Assembly (NCBI GenBank): GCA_008508345.1
Contig: QNGE01000953.1
Span: 1-64,000, forward strand
Origin: Paragonimus westermani
Lineage: Eukaryota; Platyhelminthes; Trematoda; Plagiorchiida; Troglotrematidae
Length of the DNA stretch: 64,000 nucleotides
Direction: 5' to 3'
The notes below the pieces were generated by a model, which was not told where the DNA came from, did not search any database, and saw nothing but the letters and a program-made list of their open reading frames with translations. Of the stretch, positions 48,652 to 60,700 are shown piece by piece; position 1 is the stretch's first letter, and every line of letters starts with the position of its first letter. The translations under genes were made by a program, and so were the position numbers.

Positions 48652-48778
48652 CTTAAAGATAATCCATTAAGTTCTCTATTCAAGGTGAGCTCCAGTTGGG
48701 ACCGCATACGATTAGCGCTTGCCTCTAACTGCGTCGTCGGATGCCCGGAAATCTGGACTTGTTCCAAGTGTTCAGGGT
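48652..48778 (-). CDS. Exon: Ig domain, C'-F strands
   Basis: This 127-base exon is phase 1 in and phase 2 out. It continues the domain of the preceding exon: P-E-H-L-E-Q-V, then QLELTLNRELNGLSLR, which is the E-F strand region. The final AG joins G of the next exon to make Arg followed by TGT, so the F-strand cysteine (SLR-CAS) is created across the splice. The acceptor ccattttatttag and the donor TTTAAGgtaatt are both good. Cross-exon reconstruction of the Ig disulphide partner is strong evidence for the model. Confidence 0.9.
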
Positions 48779-48823
48779 CTAAATAAAATGGGTTAACGAA
48801 AAGGAGATGACAAAACTACTTAC
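48779..48823 (-). other. 45-bp mini-intron
   Basis: The segment begins gtaagtag and ends ttttatttag on the minus strand, with a pyrimidine-rich middle. Removing it joins LVWLS to N-P-E-H in phase 1. Very short introns are known in schistosome genes; here one sits inside an Ig domain between exons whose other introns are 1.7 and 6.4 kb. Confidence 0.88.
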
Positions 48824-48949
48824 TGCTCAACCAGACGAGTTTGCCTGGTGGTGTGCCCGCTTCTGCCTCACAAGTCAATGTGATGTTGGCTCCTTCGGGA
48901 AACAGGGATGTTTGTCCATATCCAGACACGGAAGGCTTCCCCGGTGGTT
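48824..48949 (-). CDS. Exon: N-terminal half of an Ig domain
   Basis: The exon has 42 codons, phase 1 in and out. The acceptor (tttcaaactacag) and donor (GAGCAgtaagt) are both good consensus sites. The peptide reads E-P-P-G-K-P-S-V then FPEGANITLTCEAEAG and KLVWLS, which is the A-B-C part of an Ig domain with its B-strand cysteine (TLTC) and core tryptophan (LVW). The terminal A joins AC of the next exon to give an Asn. The following intron is only 45 bp, so the two exons of this domain sit almost together while the flanking introns are kilobases long. The plus-strand ORF across this region is a shadow. Confidence 0.92.
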
Positions 48950-51822
48950 CTGTAGTTTGAAAGTGCAAGTAGATTATGGTTTACTGTGGGCGAACTTAAT
49001 TGAAATATTCACAGAACGTCATTTGCGGATTCGATTTCAATGTTTAAAGTGTAGCTGTAAGTTGTGAAACAACTGAGCTTCATATCTACCTGTTAAGTCA
49101 ACCACTATCAAGCTGGTGTGAGAAACTAAATAAATAAATGATTTTTCTTCCCTGCTGAAAAGAATTCACTATTTCTGGCAAATCAAAAAGTTTCGTACAA
49201 ATTTCTTCGGCCTAGCCATAAATTTCTGATTTGGTTGCTGTTCTAGAGATAGCTTTACATTGACATCAGGAATGAATCCGCCCAGATTTGAGTTAAGTCG
49301 CAAATATTTTTGGACAAAAGAGAATATCAAGATAAATGAACCTAGTTCATGTGGAAAGTCTGGTGTTAATATGTCATAACAATTAGGCCATGTCGATGAA
49401 CTGGTGGTGTAATCTTACCTAACTGATGTCTTTGTTTCCGCCTCATGCTAACGTGCTTCAAAATGTTATTGCACACAATTGAATACTTTACTGTTAATAT
49501 CAAGGAGTATCATTCGGAACCAACTGAACATTTGATTACATAATATAAACGATCGTTGGCACTAAATTAGTCGGAGGGTTGACTGAATCTATCAGGGAAA
49601 CGAATCAAACTGATACAAAGTTCACTGATGATAGCAAGCAAGTGTGCGTTTACTTTTCTTTGAACAAACTGCGACCTTTCTTAATGAAAACGATGCATCT
49701 TGTGTGAACTTACAGAAATTTATCTGATGCAACCATATATTTAACCTCCCATTGGTTGACGTACGTATTACAGTAAAGAGAAAACGGAGCGTAATTTGGA
49801 AACTACTCCAAATGTAAACATAACTGAGTCGTCACCAAACAATAGCCAGTTTGCTTTGTTCTGCTTGGTACATTTTAGATAAAATGGTCATTTCTAAAAT
49901 TGCTTCCTTGTTTTTGTTTATCCGGATACCAATCATGCCAAAAAACTTTGACTGCATTTTAACAATAACTCATAGCTTTCACACTGAGCACTCACATGCG
50001 TACAAAAGTTGTAAGCGTAGTGAAACTAAGATCATGAAGCTTTCAACCGTTTGAAATTCATGATTGTATCCATTGGTTTCTAATGCCTGTAGAACAATTC
50101 TGTAAAACATTTTAGATGAAGTCGTGTAGTTAAACGTTTTTGCACTGTTGTATGAGTGTGAGAGTGGGACGCGTTTAAAAACAAATTAACTTGAGTTAAT
50201 TGCAACACTCAGTTGGAAACCGATTGCAATTTATATTTTGTGTCAGACTGACAAGTTGGCTCTACCTCGAAATTTTAAAAAAAGTCAAGAAGAGGGTAAA
50301 ATATTGTTTGTTGTCTTTTCACTCCCATTTGTTCGTAAGCATCTTACCGGTAACATTTTTTCCATTTCAAACTGTTGTCACTGGTACAAGTTGTTGAAAG
50401 TTAGGCATGAAACACATCGAAGTATTTCGGTGGTTACTCGAACAAAGAAAATGTTGTGTTAATCAGTTTCGCCAGTAGCGATGGTAACGGCAAACCACAC
50501 ATGACGAAAAGTACGCCCACAGTGCTTGGTTATAATCTACCCGTTACGTAATTGCATTTTCTCATGCGTATGTTGAGAAATGGACATAATATATGGAGCA
50601 GATCACTAGGAACTAAAAGTGGATTCTCAGTTTTTATAGCTCTATGCTGTTAGATATTACCGTTATTTCAATTGGGGAGCAACACGCAGAATAACAGTAC
50701 TATATTTCATCAGTGACGCTTCTTAGCTTAATCTGGAGATATGTTAGGTAAGAATAACCGGTCACACATTAGGGGGTGTCTGCACCGGGAAAGACTTGAC
50801 TCAAAAGTCTCTCCTGGGGTGAGTTAGACAATACGGTTGTGATAAGATTATCAACGTAATTAAACTATTGTCAAACAGAATTTCAAAACTAAACGAACTT
50901 GATTCCATTACCAGAAATTCTTTTAGTTTGTTAGTTTTGAAAAAGTGGAAGAAGGAAAAACCTACGGAAATAAACAGACTGTTTGCTCCCACTAATAACG
51001 ATCCCGTAAGCCTTCCAATATATACTACAGAAATCAACAAGAAGACTAGCATGCACCTTCGAGTCTACAATCACGGCTTCTGTCCGCAGAATGTTTGACC
51101 CACAATGGTTTGATAACATTTTGAACAAGGTGGTACAAATAATTCTTACGTTTTCAACCAATATCCAAAAAGAATCTGATGCAAACATTTTAGTTTCCTC
51201 AGTATCTTTCAGAGAACTACGCACGCAGGTGATTGAATCTCGATGAACAATTCAAATCCAGGATTTTACGGTTACGTTTGAGTTTATTTGTACAACCACT
51301 TTCACCTTCATGCAGCCTGTTCACTGCAAGATTGTAAATATTTTTTACTCCTTTCGTATCTTATTTACATCTGAGTCATTTCAAACCCAAAGAAATCAAA
51401 TAAATGAAACGTAAGTGTGTGGTATTGTCTCAGCTGGAAATCAACGTTGATGACTGCTTCATTCAAAGTATTATGAGTAGCTTCTGGCCTATGTTTGTGT
51501 TTGTGGTAGAGGTTGTGCTCATGTATTCCATTAGACACTGCTTTCTCTAAACGGGCTTTCCAGGTTACCTTTGTTGAGATGGTGAGTCACTGACTGTTTC
51601 TGCACTACGGTTTATCCGTTTATGCCTATAACATTCATGCATTTTGTAGAAAAAAATGGGTTGATTATAATGACTTATGTTGTTTAGGGTTGATATGACA
51701 TGTAGCTGATAGTGTATTTCACTTTTCAGGGTCTATGATAACTATTACTGAGAAGTCGATTCTTCCTTCGCGGTGACTCTGCTAATTCTTGTTCCACAGA
51801 ATCTAGCGGTTCTGTTGAACAT

Positions 51823-51837
51823 ATATATATATATATG
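51823..51837. repeat. (AT)n microsatellite
   Basis: Pure alternating AT run of about 15 bases within the 6.4-kb intron. Confidence 0.9.
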
Positions 51838-52659
51838 TTGTTATAGTGAACATAATGTCATATCAGTGGTACATTTAAACGCCACAAATGTTTAGTGTTT
51901 TCAATGTTTGTTGACGGCTTTTACACAAAAGTTCTTCCTTATGAATGTTAGACAGACCATGAGAAGTTGAAGCATCACAGCTTATTTTCTTCCAGATAAC
52001 ACGGATGTAACCTGTGGAAACCTTTGAGAGAAAATGGAGACTGCATTAACAAAACATGTATTACTGACTGCTCAAGTGCCCTTTGATGAATCCGCGATCT
52101 GTTTTGGCTCACTGTTTAAAACGACCATTGGCAAATCTTGTGTAAATCATTCTGAGTTGCTGTTTGCTCCCTACATTTGAAAAGAATGTGCATGTGAACT
52201 TCTTATGCTGTTCAAAGCTGAGCAGATATCTAAGAACGACGAAATTTTTGATTTTATCAGAGCTCATCAGTAGCGTATATTGTTGTCCGGATCAGAGTAT
52301 GCACTCTGACCCTTATGTTTCTGAGACTAGCGTGCTAACCGCAATACCATTAATCTCACAAGATACGCGACTGAAAGAATATGAACACCCAACCACAACC
52401 TTGTGTGAACAGTGCTCAGCTCGCTTGAGCATTTCGAAGGAATAATGAACAAAAATTACTCTCTACTATCCAGTCGATAGCCCAGTGATCAGGACTACTC
52501 AGTTAGGTCGAAGATACTGTCTCAATTGAAACAAGTATGCATGATTGGAATCACCAGTGGAAGTTTGTGGATTTGAGTTTCTTCAAACTGAACAACATCC
52601 GGTTGTGGTTGAGCGTTTAGATTTGACTATTCGGTCAGGTTGTTCGGTGAAGTTACTGA

Positions 52660-52830
52660 CATTGCGCTTCACACGTCAGCCTCACAATCACGAGGGTCAG
52701 AGTTTGAACTTTGATTCGGAAAAGAATATATACTCCTGAGGGGCTAGTTCTCCCCTTCGTCGTGGGCCAGCCGTAAAACTCACCTGAATGCGAAGAATGT
52801 GATCCAGTATGGATGCTGTTCACTTTGCAG
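52660..52830 (+). repeat. Degenerate SINE copy
   Basis: A decayed B-box region (GAGTTCGAATC counterpart: GAGGGTCAGAGTTTGAAC, about 52691-52708) is followed by ATACTCCTGAGGGGCTAG at the place of the hammerhead. A tail then aligns: GGCCAGCCGTAAAACTC and CACCTGAATGCGAAGAATG (about 52762-52805), matching GGCTGGCTGGAAAGTC and CTGAATGCGAACGCTG of the copy at 27541. Ribozyme core not preserved. By-eye alignment only. Confidence 0.5.
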
Positions 52831-55394
52831 ATAACTTAAATTCGTGAACTTCCACTAATGACGAAAGTAATAAATAACACCTAAGAAGTGCATTTCTTAC
52901 TCGTTCTTTTAAGAAGGAGATAAAGGTGTGCAGCATCTTGCAAGCTGTGGAAGTAGCTCATCATATATTCATGATACATCTTTTGAGCGCTTTGCTCTAT
53001 CAGGACTCCAGCATTTTGCGCAAGTTGTTCATTCTGTATAGATTTTGTTTAACCGTTAGGTGTCTGCTGTTTCTAAAGGTGCTACGTTCATTCCAGTTTA
53101 TCGTTCAGCCTTCAACAAAATCACATTAACACATTAAAAGAATCCACTCACAACGACCTTTAATTAATTTGCAAGCATAAATTGCAAGCACAGATGGAGT
53201 GTAAATTTTCATCTTAAACGGAAATCTCTGATGATTTGGCTCAACTGCTTTAAAGTCAAACATTTTTTGAAATTTCAGTTTTGTTCGTCTAGCAGACGGA
53301 ATTCTGCTGAAGTTAATTCGTTTTCACCTCGGCGGAAGACTCCGTTCCATCTAAGTCTTACTCACTGCTTTTTCTTGTTCATGTGGAATCCCTGGTCCTT
53401 ATTCAGGAGGAAACTCCAATTTATTGGTGTTTAATTAAAAGAAATAAGGGTTGTTTTCAACATTGTTCTTTATAGTTTCTTGATTTTAATTCGCTTTTGG
53501 GCAAATTGTTACAGCAAACAAGATTGATGCGCACTGTCAAAAATCTGCGCAACCACAGGTGACCTACGATTGGGGATTAAACAGCAACTGAGGCTTACGG
53601 TGTAATAACCAGAAAACTATCAGTTCCGCGTGAATTTAAAACCTACTTAGTTTTCAGGTACTGAAATATTGGGAGAGTATCATTTCACATTTTCAACATA
53701 TGTATGTCATTCATATGTGTAAACTCGAGCAAGTGTAAATAAATTACTTTGAATGTACACCTTCGCAAGTAACAGCATAAACATGAATGACGTGTGTTAA
53801 TGTTCCTTTTGTAAAAAGTGATATTTTGGAAGAAAAAATGAATTTGATATTCTCGCACAGTCAGTCCAGAGATTAGATTCGGGCCGCTGGTGGTGGCCCA
53901 AAACCTTTCGAACAGTGAGTGCCATCAGAATAGGATGAGAATAAATGATTATTCTTACAAGCCGAAGGTAGCACTTGCTGTACATTATCTCTGTGAGTAT
54001 TGCTCAGGAGCGAACAACAAAAGTGGCGGGCTTTGTTTCCACAGACACAAGCCCACAGTTTGATGTAGTCAACTGTGGAGATTTGCTTTGAGGGTGCTCA
54101 TCAACGAACACGCGCCTGCTCTAATATTTCTGATCCTTTCAGTCGTCATTTGCGCGGCACACATTAAAAGACAAAGTAGATTTTGGATTAATTAAGCATA
54201 TGACATGTCTGATTTAACAACTTATACAAACCCTTTAATGCAGTCAAAAAAGCGAACAAAACTTTAATATTTACATGTATTTTAGGTTAGGCTTTGGGTA
54301 TCCGCGACATTTTCAATCTAAATATAACTTACTTCTGGATAGGTGGCCAACGTAAAATAATGAGGATTACTGACGTCCTGTGAAAACACGTCGCTGGCTG
54401 TGGTATTTGGGTTAGTCAAAGCACCTAATCAACCACGGTCAGGTTAATGTGTATTGGCTGATGAATCAATGTTTTACAGTGGGCATCTTAAAAATTAAAT
54501 CGATAACAATTTTCCATTTTCACATGAAATGAGATTAATTATGATAGACAGCGAATTATGGATTCAACATCTCATGTACTGGTACTACAGACTACGGCAG
54601 TACTTAGCTTCAGTGAAATCGCTTTAGACAAATGGACAGATCCAGCTCTGTCGAAAGAGCGGAATAACCGCACATTTGTTTTTAGCGAATTCACTGGATC
54701 ATCCCATGGTACCTAAACAGTCATTGTCTATCCCATTGGGATTTCGGAAGCATCTGCAGCAAACAGTTGTCAATGTCAAACTTGTTAACAACGCGGCAGA
54801 AAACTGACGAAGGGATGAGTACAGGTCAACTATTTTCTTTACAGGAGTATGACACAATTCATAGTGGGAGAAAATTATTCAAAACCCAGCGTCAATCACG
54901 TTTGCTTGTAGTTTTTGTATTACAATAAATCTCGTTTGTAGAAAGTTCAAGACCGGAATTTGGCTGTCGTCAGGGCTCATTAATAATGATTATCTTTGAC
55001 ACGCTCGAGATTTTGCTCCAGGAAACGGTCTCATGGGTTAACTGTCGACCGCCTCACCATTGATTTTCTAGCAGGTCAGACCAAATTACAGTATCAGAAT
55101 GCAAGAGCTAAGAAAGAGTTTGAATATTATTAGGTGTAAACTATTGACTATGGGAATACTCGTCAATGAAGAATTTATTCACTAACCCCACATCAACTGC
55201 TGTAAGAATGCACACTGGCATTATTCATATGAGTGCTCCTTTGAACCAAAGGAAACAAACGCATCTGGGGGATATTTGAACACAAACCTAATCAACGCTT
55301 AATATCAAGACTGTACAAAAGTGAAGATTGAAAAGACTACTGGTTTTAGAATGGTTACACTTTAGTTAATACGATCATTCACAGGGTGGCTAAC

Positions 55395-55829
55395 CATAGT
55401 TTTGCAATTCGATTTGGTCCATGTGAGCAGTTTCGTTCTCATCTGAAAGTCCCTTGTAACTTGGTTCGACTACGCACTTCACAGAAATCCACTGTAAAGG
55501 AGCGTGATCCGTGTTGGTCGATACAAGCTGGACGATTGAACCGAGGACATAGTTGATATGGTCATGCTCAAGTTGACGCGTGAATGTGTCCAACACCGTC
55601 AACTCTTGCCACTGTCCGGTGACATTCAACAAACCATACCACTTGACAGTGGCGCGATCGAAGAACGGCGAAGTGAGGCAAAGTAAGTATTGTGGTCTAT
55701 CCGGATACACATATCGTAACGAAGTAGACGTGTTATTGAGCTTGCGAGCAGCCAGGTATAACTGTGCAGATGTATGGATTTGACCAGTTGTCTCCTCCGG
55801 TCCCAAGATAGTAACGGTTTTTGGACCAT
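55395..55829 (-). CDS. Exon: complete Ig domain
   Basis: This 145-codon exon, phase 1 in and out, encodes one whole immunoglobulin domain. The acceptor is ttaattccag before ATGGTCC and the donor is CTATGgttagc. The B-strand cysteine is about residue 51 (YLLCLTSP), the core tryptophan about 64 (ATVKWYG), and the F-strand cysteine about 119 (WISVKCVVEP). The D-G-P opening matches the starts of other Ig modules in this gene. There are N-glycosylation sequons at NNTS, NVTG and NETA. The C-D-E region is longer than in a compact I-set domain. Its last G joins AA of the next exon to give E-P-P-G-K, in phase. It lies 6.4 kb upstream of the next exon. The call as an Ig exon is strong; the family subset is not determined. 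Confidence 0.87.
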
Positions 55830-56260
55830 CTGGAATTAACAGTGCACAGATGCAAGATTAGTCAAGTAGTTCTGCATTTCGTATTAGTTGCATTAAAGTA
55901 AGCAAATCACTTTGTGTTTCATGATATACGTATCACCTCCTTTCAGTCGCATCCACTCCCATCCTAATACTCATGCAAATATGTTATTATTGGTCAAATA
56001 CACAGATATGACCGCGTTAACGTGTCTAATTTTAAACTGTCAGATCGCCAGTGAAGGCCATAAAAACGGCAAGGGTGCATGACATGCAGCAGTCAGATTA
56101 ATCATGTCAAAGTGCAAGGAAATTGTCCATGGTTTTGCAACCAACAAAAGTTTAATGACTGTAAAAAGGATGGCGCTCCGAGTGGGTAGCTACTTGATAA
56201 AAAGTGTGATTGCTACTAACCTGAAGACGATATTTTCTTTATCACTCTCAATGGCACTAG

Positions 56261-56387
56261 TATTGATATGTTCGCCGAGCTTGGCATTTAGGTTGCAGAC
56301 GTTTCATCATCAAGCGGGGTGACATCATCGGTGTGTAAGTGTTTCAGCGTATAATTTTGAATGCCGAGCTCGCCGAACATATCAGTA
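56261..56387. repeat. Imperfect inverted repeat (foldback)
   Basis: TATTGATATGTTCGCCGAGC through GGCATT (56261-56287) is the reverse complement of 56360-56387 with about three mismatches in 28 bases, around a 72-base loop. On the minus strand the loop holds TTGATGATGAAACGTC (near 56295-56315), which resembles a hammerhead core with stem II missing. That resemblance is suggestive only. Confidence 0.75.
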
Positions 56388-59300
56388 CCAAAACCATCAA
56401 CTCGAGCTGAGAACAACACAACCACTGTTCCCAACCATCTGGAACTCTCAGTGGCGTTTCGCAAGCGCATGTGAATTGGATTCTAGTATGTGTTCCACAG
56501 GCGGTTGCGGTAATTGTGCGAAGATGATTCACAGTAGGTCATTTTCAGAAGGCCGGTCACTTCAATAAACGATTATGCGTAATAAACACATGCTCGCAAG
56601 AACACGATATCGTGATTATATAAAAACTTTTCCAAGTTAACTGACTGCTAGTAATTGCTACCGTTCAGATTTCGAATTTAATTCAATATTTTGTATTTCG
56701 TGAACAATTTTTTGTAAATATCCCGACGCTGAGTGGTCATGAAATTGTTCAGCAATTGTTATGGCAGTATGTCAATTTATTATGAACACGAGTTTGGTTT
56801 TAGTGTGAACATGTGAGAAATTTTCAGGACTCGTCTCATAATGGTGTGGCGAAACGTATTGTTAGTCGAAAGACTATGTGGGCTATAATTCAAACGTTCA
56901 GTTCGTTGTTTTTGTCCTCCCGAATGCTTGCAAACAAGGTTATTTCTTAATCCAGTTTCACAAGAACTTTATGGCAAAACTGATAATAAGGATAATTGTG
57001 AACAATGTCCACCTGCCAAAAGATGACCAGAAAATAGTATAACAGATTTTTACAGTTTATTTAGAGGACGATTTCTCCTCATTTACTCTAATCACAACAA
57101 CGTGGCTGACGAACTAGAAAGTTTTAAACGGTCGCCCTTCAACCGTAATCTAAGCCAGCTGTTTTTAAGAGGACAATGGATTTGCGTTTTTTCTCAGTAT
57201 ATAATATCATTGTTAAGCAATTTCTCCGTGTTCGGGTTTTGTAATAATTTCATGTTTCCATAAAGCCATCCTGTCGATCGCGGCACAAGTAATACTACAC
57301 TAAGCAAGCCCGTGCCATTATGACCAAAACAACGGCCACATCAGCCTATGAACATTGCCCAATTTGTATGGTCTTCATGAGAACTGGCACAAACGTCCCC
57401 CTAACTCTAATTACTCACATCACCACCACATCTGTGTGACAAATTTGGCCAGAAGTGAATGTCGTCAACCTTATATTGTTGAAAATTCAGTAGCAATTTG
57501 CTGGGTTTTTTATAAGAATTATGGCCTGTGCGATTCGTATTTGTTAATAAATTTAATAGCGTGGAAAAGGCTGATAGAATTTTGATCGATCTAATTTCGT
57601 TTGGATACAAGGAAATTTCTGTTAACACAAAGCATAGCATAGGCTGTTTCTGGAGTAGGTTCAGCAGATCAATCTCCGTATACCGTCAATAATACACTAT
57701 ATGTATGCTATACAGGAGGTTCCCAGGAGAGAAAAACATATATAGCTGTAGGTGTGTAACAAACGGGTTTACAACCGAGTTACTTAACCGTAGGACTAAC
57801 AGTCTGGATGGGAACTATCCTGAGGATTGGCTTCGGCTTATGGCCAGCTTTCCGGAGCGCGGTACTTGCGCGACAAAAGTGATTAATTGCCTCATGTTGT
57901 GACTTCAGGTGAGTTTTTCTGTGAGCAGGTGCGTACGTATGTGCATTTTGTCTGGAGCGCATTCTAATGAGGTAGCCACAGGGATACGTAACAGAATGCA
58001 TCACAATTGGAAGCCTTAGGAGTGAAAGTTGTGTTAGAGTGATTTTGCTACTTCCATTTTCCGAGGAAGTGGGGCTAGCTGTTTCAAGTTCGTTCAACGA
58101 TGTAGTTTGGTTATGTGGCACACTGGAGTTCTGTAGCTGCATGGTAGAAGTGGTTTCTGAGTGATCTCAGATTGTTTGACCAACAAGTTGATCTTGGGTT
58201 AAATGTGCTTCAATGTTGACGAAACATGAAATGCGCTATAATCCTGTCTGTTAGGCCGAGGATGGTCACAAAGAATGCGACTACTAAGCAACCCAGCAGC
58301 TTTTCGTATCGCACTGTTACTGTGAATTTGAATGTCAAATGAACACTTTTCAAACAATCTCTTCTGAGTGGAGCCTTTATCACAATTGAACTGTTATTCT
58401 AGAGGTGTTGTGAAAATACAGTCGACGCTTTCGGAGTCACTTCTGATAAAGTGGCGATAAATACTTCAACCTGAATGGAAAAGTGAGATTTGAAATATTA
58501 TAAGCTATATATTGAAGATCGTTTAACTTGTACACCAGATACAGTGCATGAAAAAGCTGATTATCACGGATTGAGCCGGATATTCGAAACAATCACAATG
58601 CATAGTTAACACCTTGGAGCCATATTTTTCTATTATATTGTTGCCAACAACTTCCAGTAGGAAAGACACGTTGATTTGTGTTATTTCTTGAGTTCTCTGT
58701 TTTTTGTGTATCGTATACTTACATATGGTGTTAATTGAGTTCGCGTGAAATTCAGAGGCATCACGGCATGAAGCGCATGGAACGCTGCACGTGACAGAAG
58801 TATTCTTGGAATTTTATGTCTATGAGACAAGGAATTGAAGGAGGTAGCTGAAATCTTGTGTGTCTTTGCGTGAAACAATTAGATCTGAAACTAGCTTTTA
58901 AAGAAAGACAGGGGGTACGGAGCTACACAAAATTTGAAAAATAGTGCAGGCGTGCATTATTAACATTCACATATTTATTCATAGGCATTGACTATTAAAC
59001 AGCTTCTTAGGTGAGGTGCGGATAAAGCAGCATCGCTATCATCTTAATAAGGATTATCACTTTTATTCGGCTCCTCACTAGCTAACTAAAGGGTGGAGGC
59101 CGGAAAATGTACTGTTTTCATAATGGTCGAGCGTTGTTTCAGTGGTACCCAATGTGCAATGGCCTATAGGGTGATTCCCACTTGCCGTTCCATCACTGTA
59201 CAGGGATAATTCGTTTCTCTGATGATCAACCATTCGTCACATAAATTTAACGTGGAGAGGAACTTAGTCGAGAGCTGTAATCATATTCACTGTTCACCGG

Positions 59301-60559
59301 ATTTGGCATTCTGACAACGGGCACTAATATCAAGCAAGGTGGTCAGGTTAGTGTATGAGCACATGGTTTTGTACCATTTGTTAACGTTGACAGGCAGACA
59401 ACCAAAAAATACGGATTAGAACCTCAAGGTCAGTTGGTTTACCTGAAAATTCCTGAGTGAAAAATTAATTTTTAGGATTGGGCCAATTTACAGTTTACTG
59501 CTGCTTAGCTAACGTGTACAGATGATCCCTTGTGGACAGGGGCCTACAGACTAAGTTCAGTCGTACTACATTTGCCTATGGGGGAATGTACTACAAGCAC
59601 GGTGACTAAAACTGTTGGATTTATATCAACAGACGTAGCACTTGGTTTCAAATATCTTAAGTATCTACTGAATTTTCGGTGAAATAATTTACCGAAAATC
59701 ACTGGGATTCAGTCTGATTTAAAAATGGTTCTCCTAGGAGATACAGCAGCAAATTAACTTGGACAATCTGTCAAATGCATAGCGCTAACAATGTTTGATC
59801 TTTAAAATGAAGCATAATGACGACAGTAATTCTGCTTTGTACTGAGTCACCGGGTATGAGTTGTGGATGAGCCCATTTCTGATTAAACATGACGTAAAAT
59901 ATTACCTACTGGTCGCAAAACGGTGGCAACGTTGAGCTTCACTGTCCGTCACACGTACCTGCTGGAATTCTCACCAGCACAGTAATGTGTATGGTCTGTC
60001 GTGTAGCTTGCCAGTGGAGGCTAACAGAACTTTTCAAATATCTGTTATCGGTGGATAATTTCAGACCCACACATCAGCCTTATTCATATCTATAACTATA
60101 TCCTTTCTTGATAGTTTTCTATTGTTGAAAAATTGCTCAAAATTCTGAATGCGGTTTTAAGCATGGTGTTTTTTTCATCGTGAGCAGACTGTTATTGTCC
60201 TAAAAACCCCTTACTTGGGAGAGAGCTGTCGCCAGAATTATCAACCAGATTCATGTTTGGAGGAAATCTTTAGCCTACAGGTGTGCACTGATGCACGGAA
60301 GATCAGGCGTGTACTGGTTATGCGTTTGGTTGGTCTGAGAATAACGGTTTCGTGAGGTTCATAGAGGTTAACAGAAATTTCTGCGTTCTGCTAATCAACT
60401 CTTAAAATAAAATGGGAATACACACATTCAAATGGTTTCTAGTGAACATTTAAACTGATTGAAGCAACATATGGTACAACAGAGATTCAAAGAAAACAGA
60501 GATCACCATGAGTAACAAATGACAAACAGATTGAGAGTAACATAACCACCTCGGGTGGT

Positions 60560-60700
60560 CACTCAAGGTGGCAGAAAAGTAAAGTATTATAACTTGCTCA
60601 TAACACTGTGTTACTCTCAAACTGTTTACTAATAACGTGCTAAACACGACGCTCACACTGTTTGACCTCAATCCTATTAAATTCATTGCGGATATCATAC
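60560..60700 (+). repeat. Repeat R1, degenerate copy
   Basis: CTCAAGGTGGCAGAAAAG and TATTATAACTTGCTC align with the hammerhead 3' half and body of R1. GCTAAACACGACGCTCACAC to TGCGGATATC aligns with 33600-33658 beyond the inverted pair. The GAAAC core is changed to GAAAAG and no CTGANGA precedes it, so this copy is not a ribozyme. Similarity ends near 60698. Confidence 0.72.

Larger units (their letters stand above)
48950..55394. other. Intron (6.4 kb) with a degenerate SINE
   Basis: Contains a degenerate SINE copy at 52660-52830 and a short (AT)n tract at 51823-51837. Otherwise only short ORFs such as 52164-52445, without motifs. Confidence 0.6.

Noticed and set aside
48807..49067. Plus-strand ORF of 86 codons
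   Set aside because: It is the complement of the Ig exon 48824-48949.
57705..57902. Plus ORF with DWLRLMASFPERGT as a gene
   Set aside because: Reads like the translation of a dispersed repeat; no start context or further domain. Cannot be confirmed without a repeat library.
59915..59975. Short minus-strand exon candidate (QVRVTDSEAQRCHRF) with AG and gtaata
   Set aside because: Too short, Ig resemblance limited to a few residues, and phase does not connect to a known neighbour.
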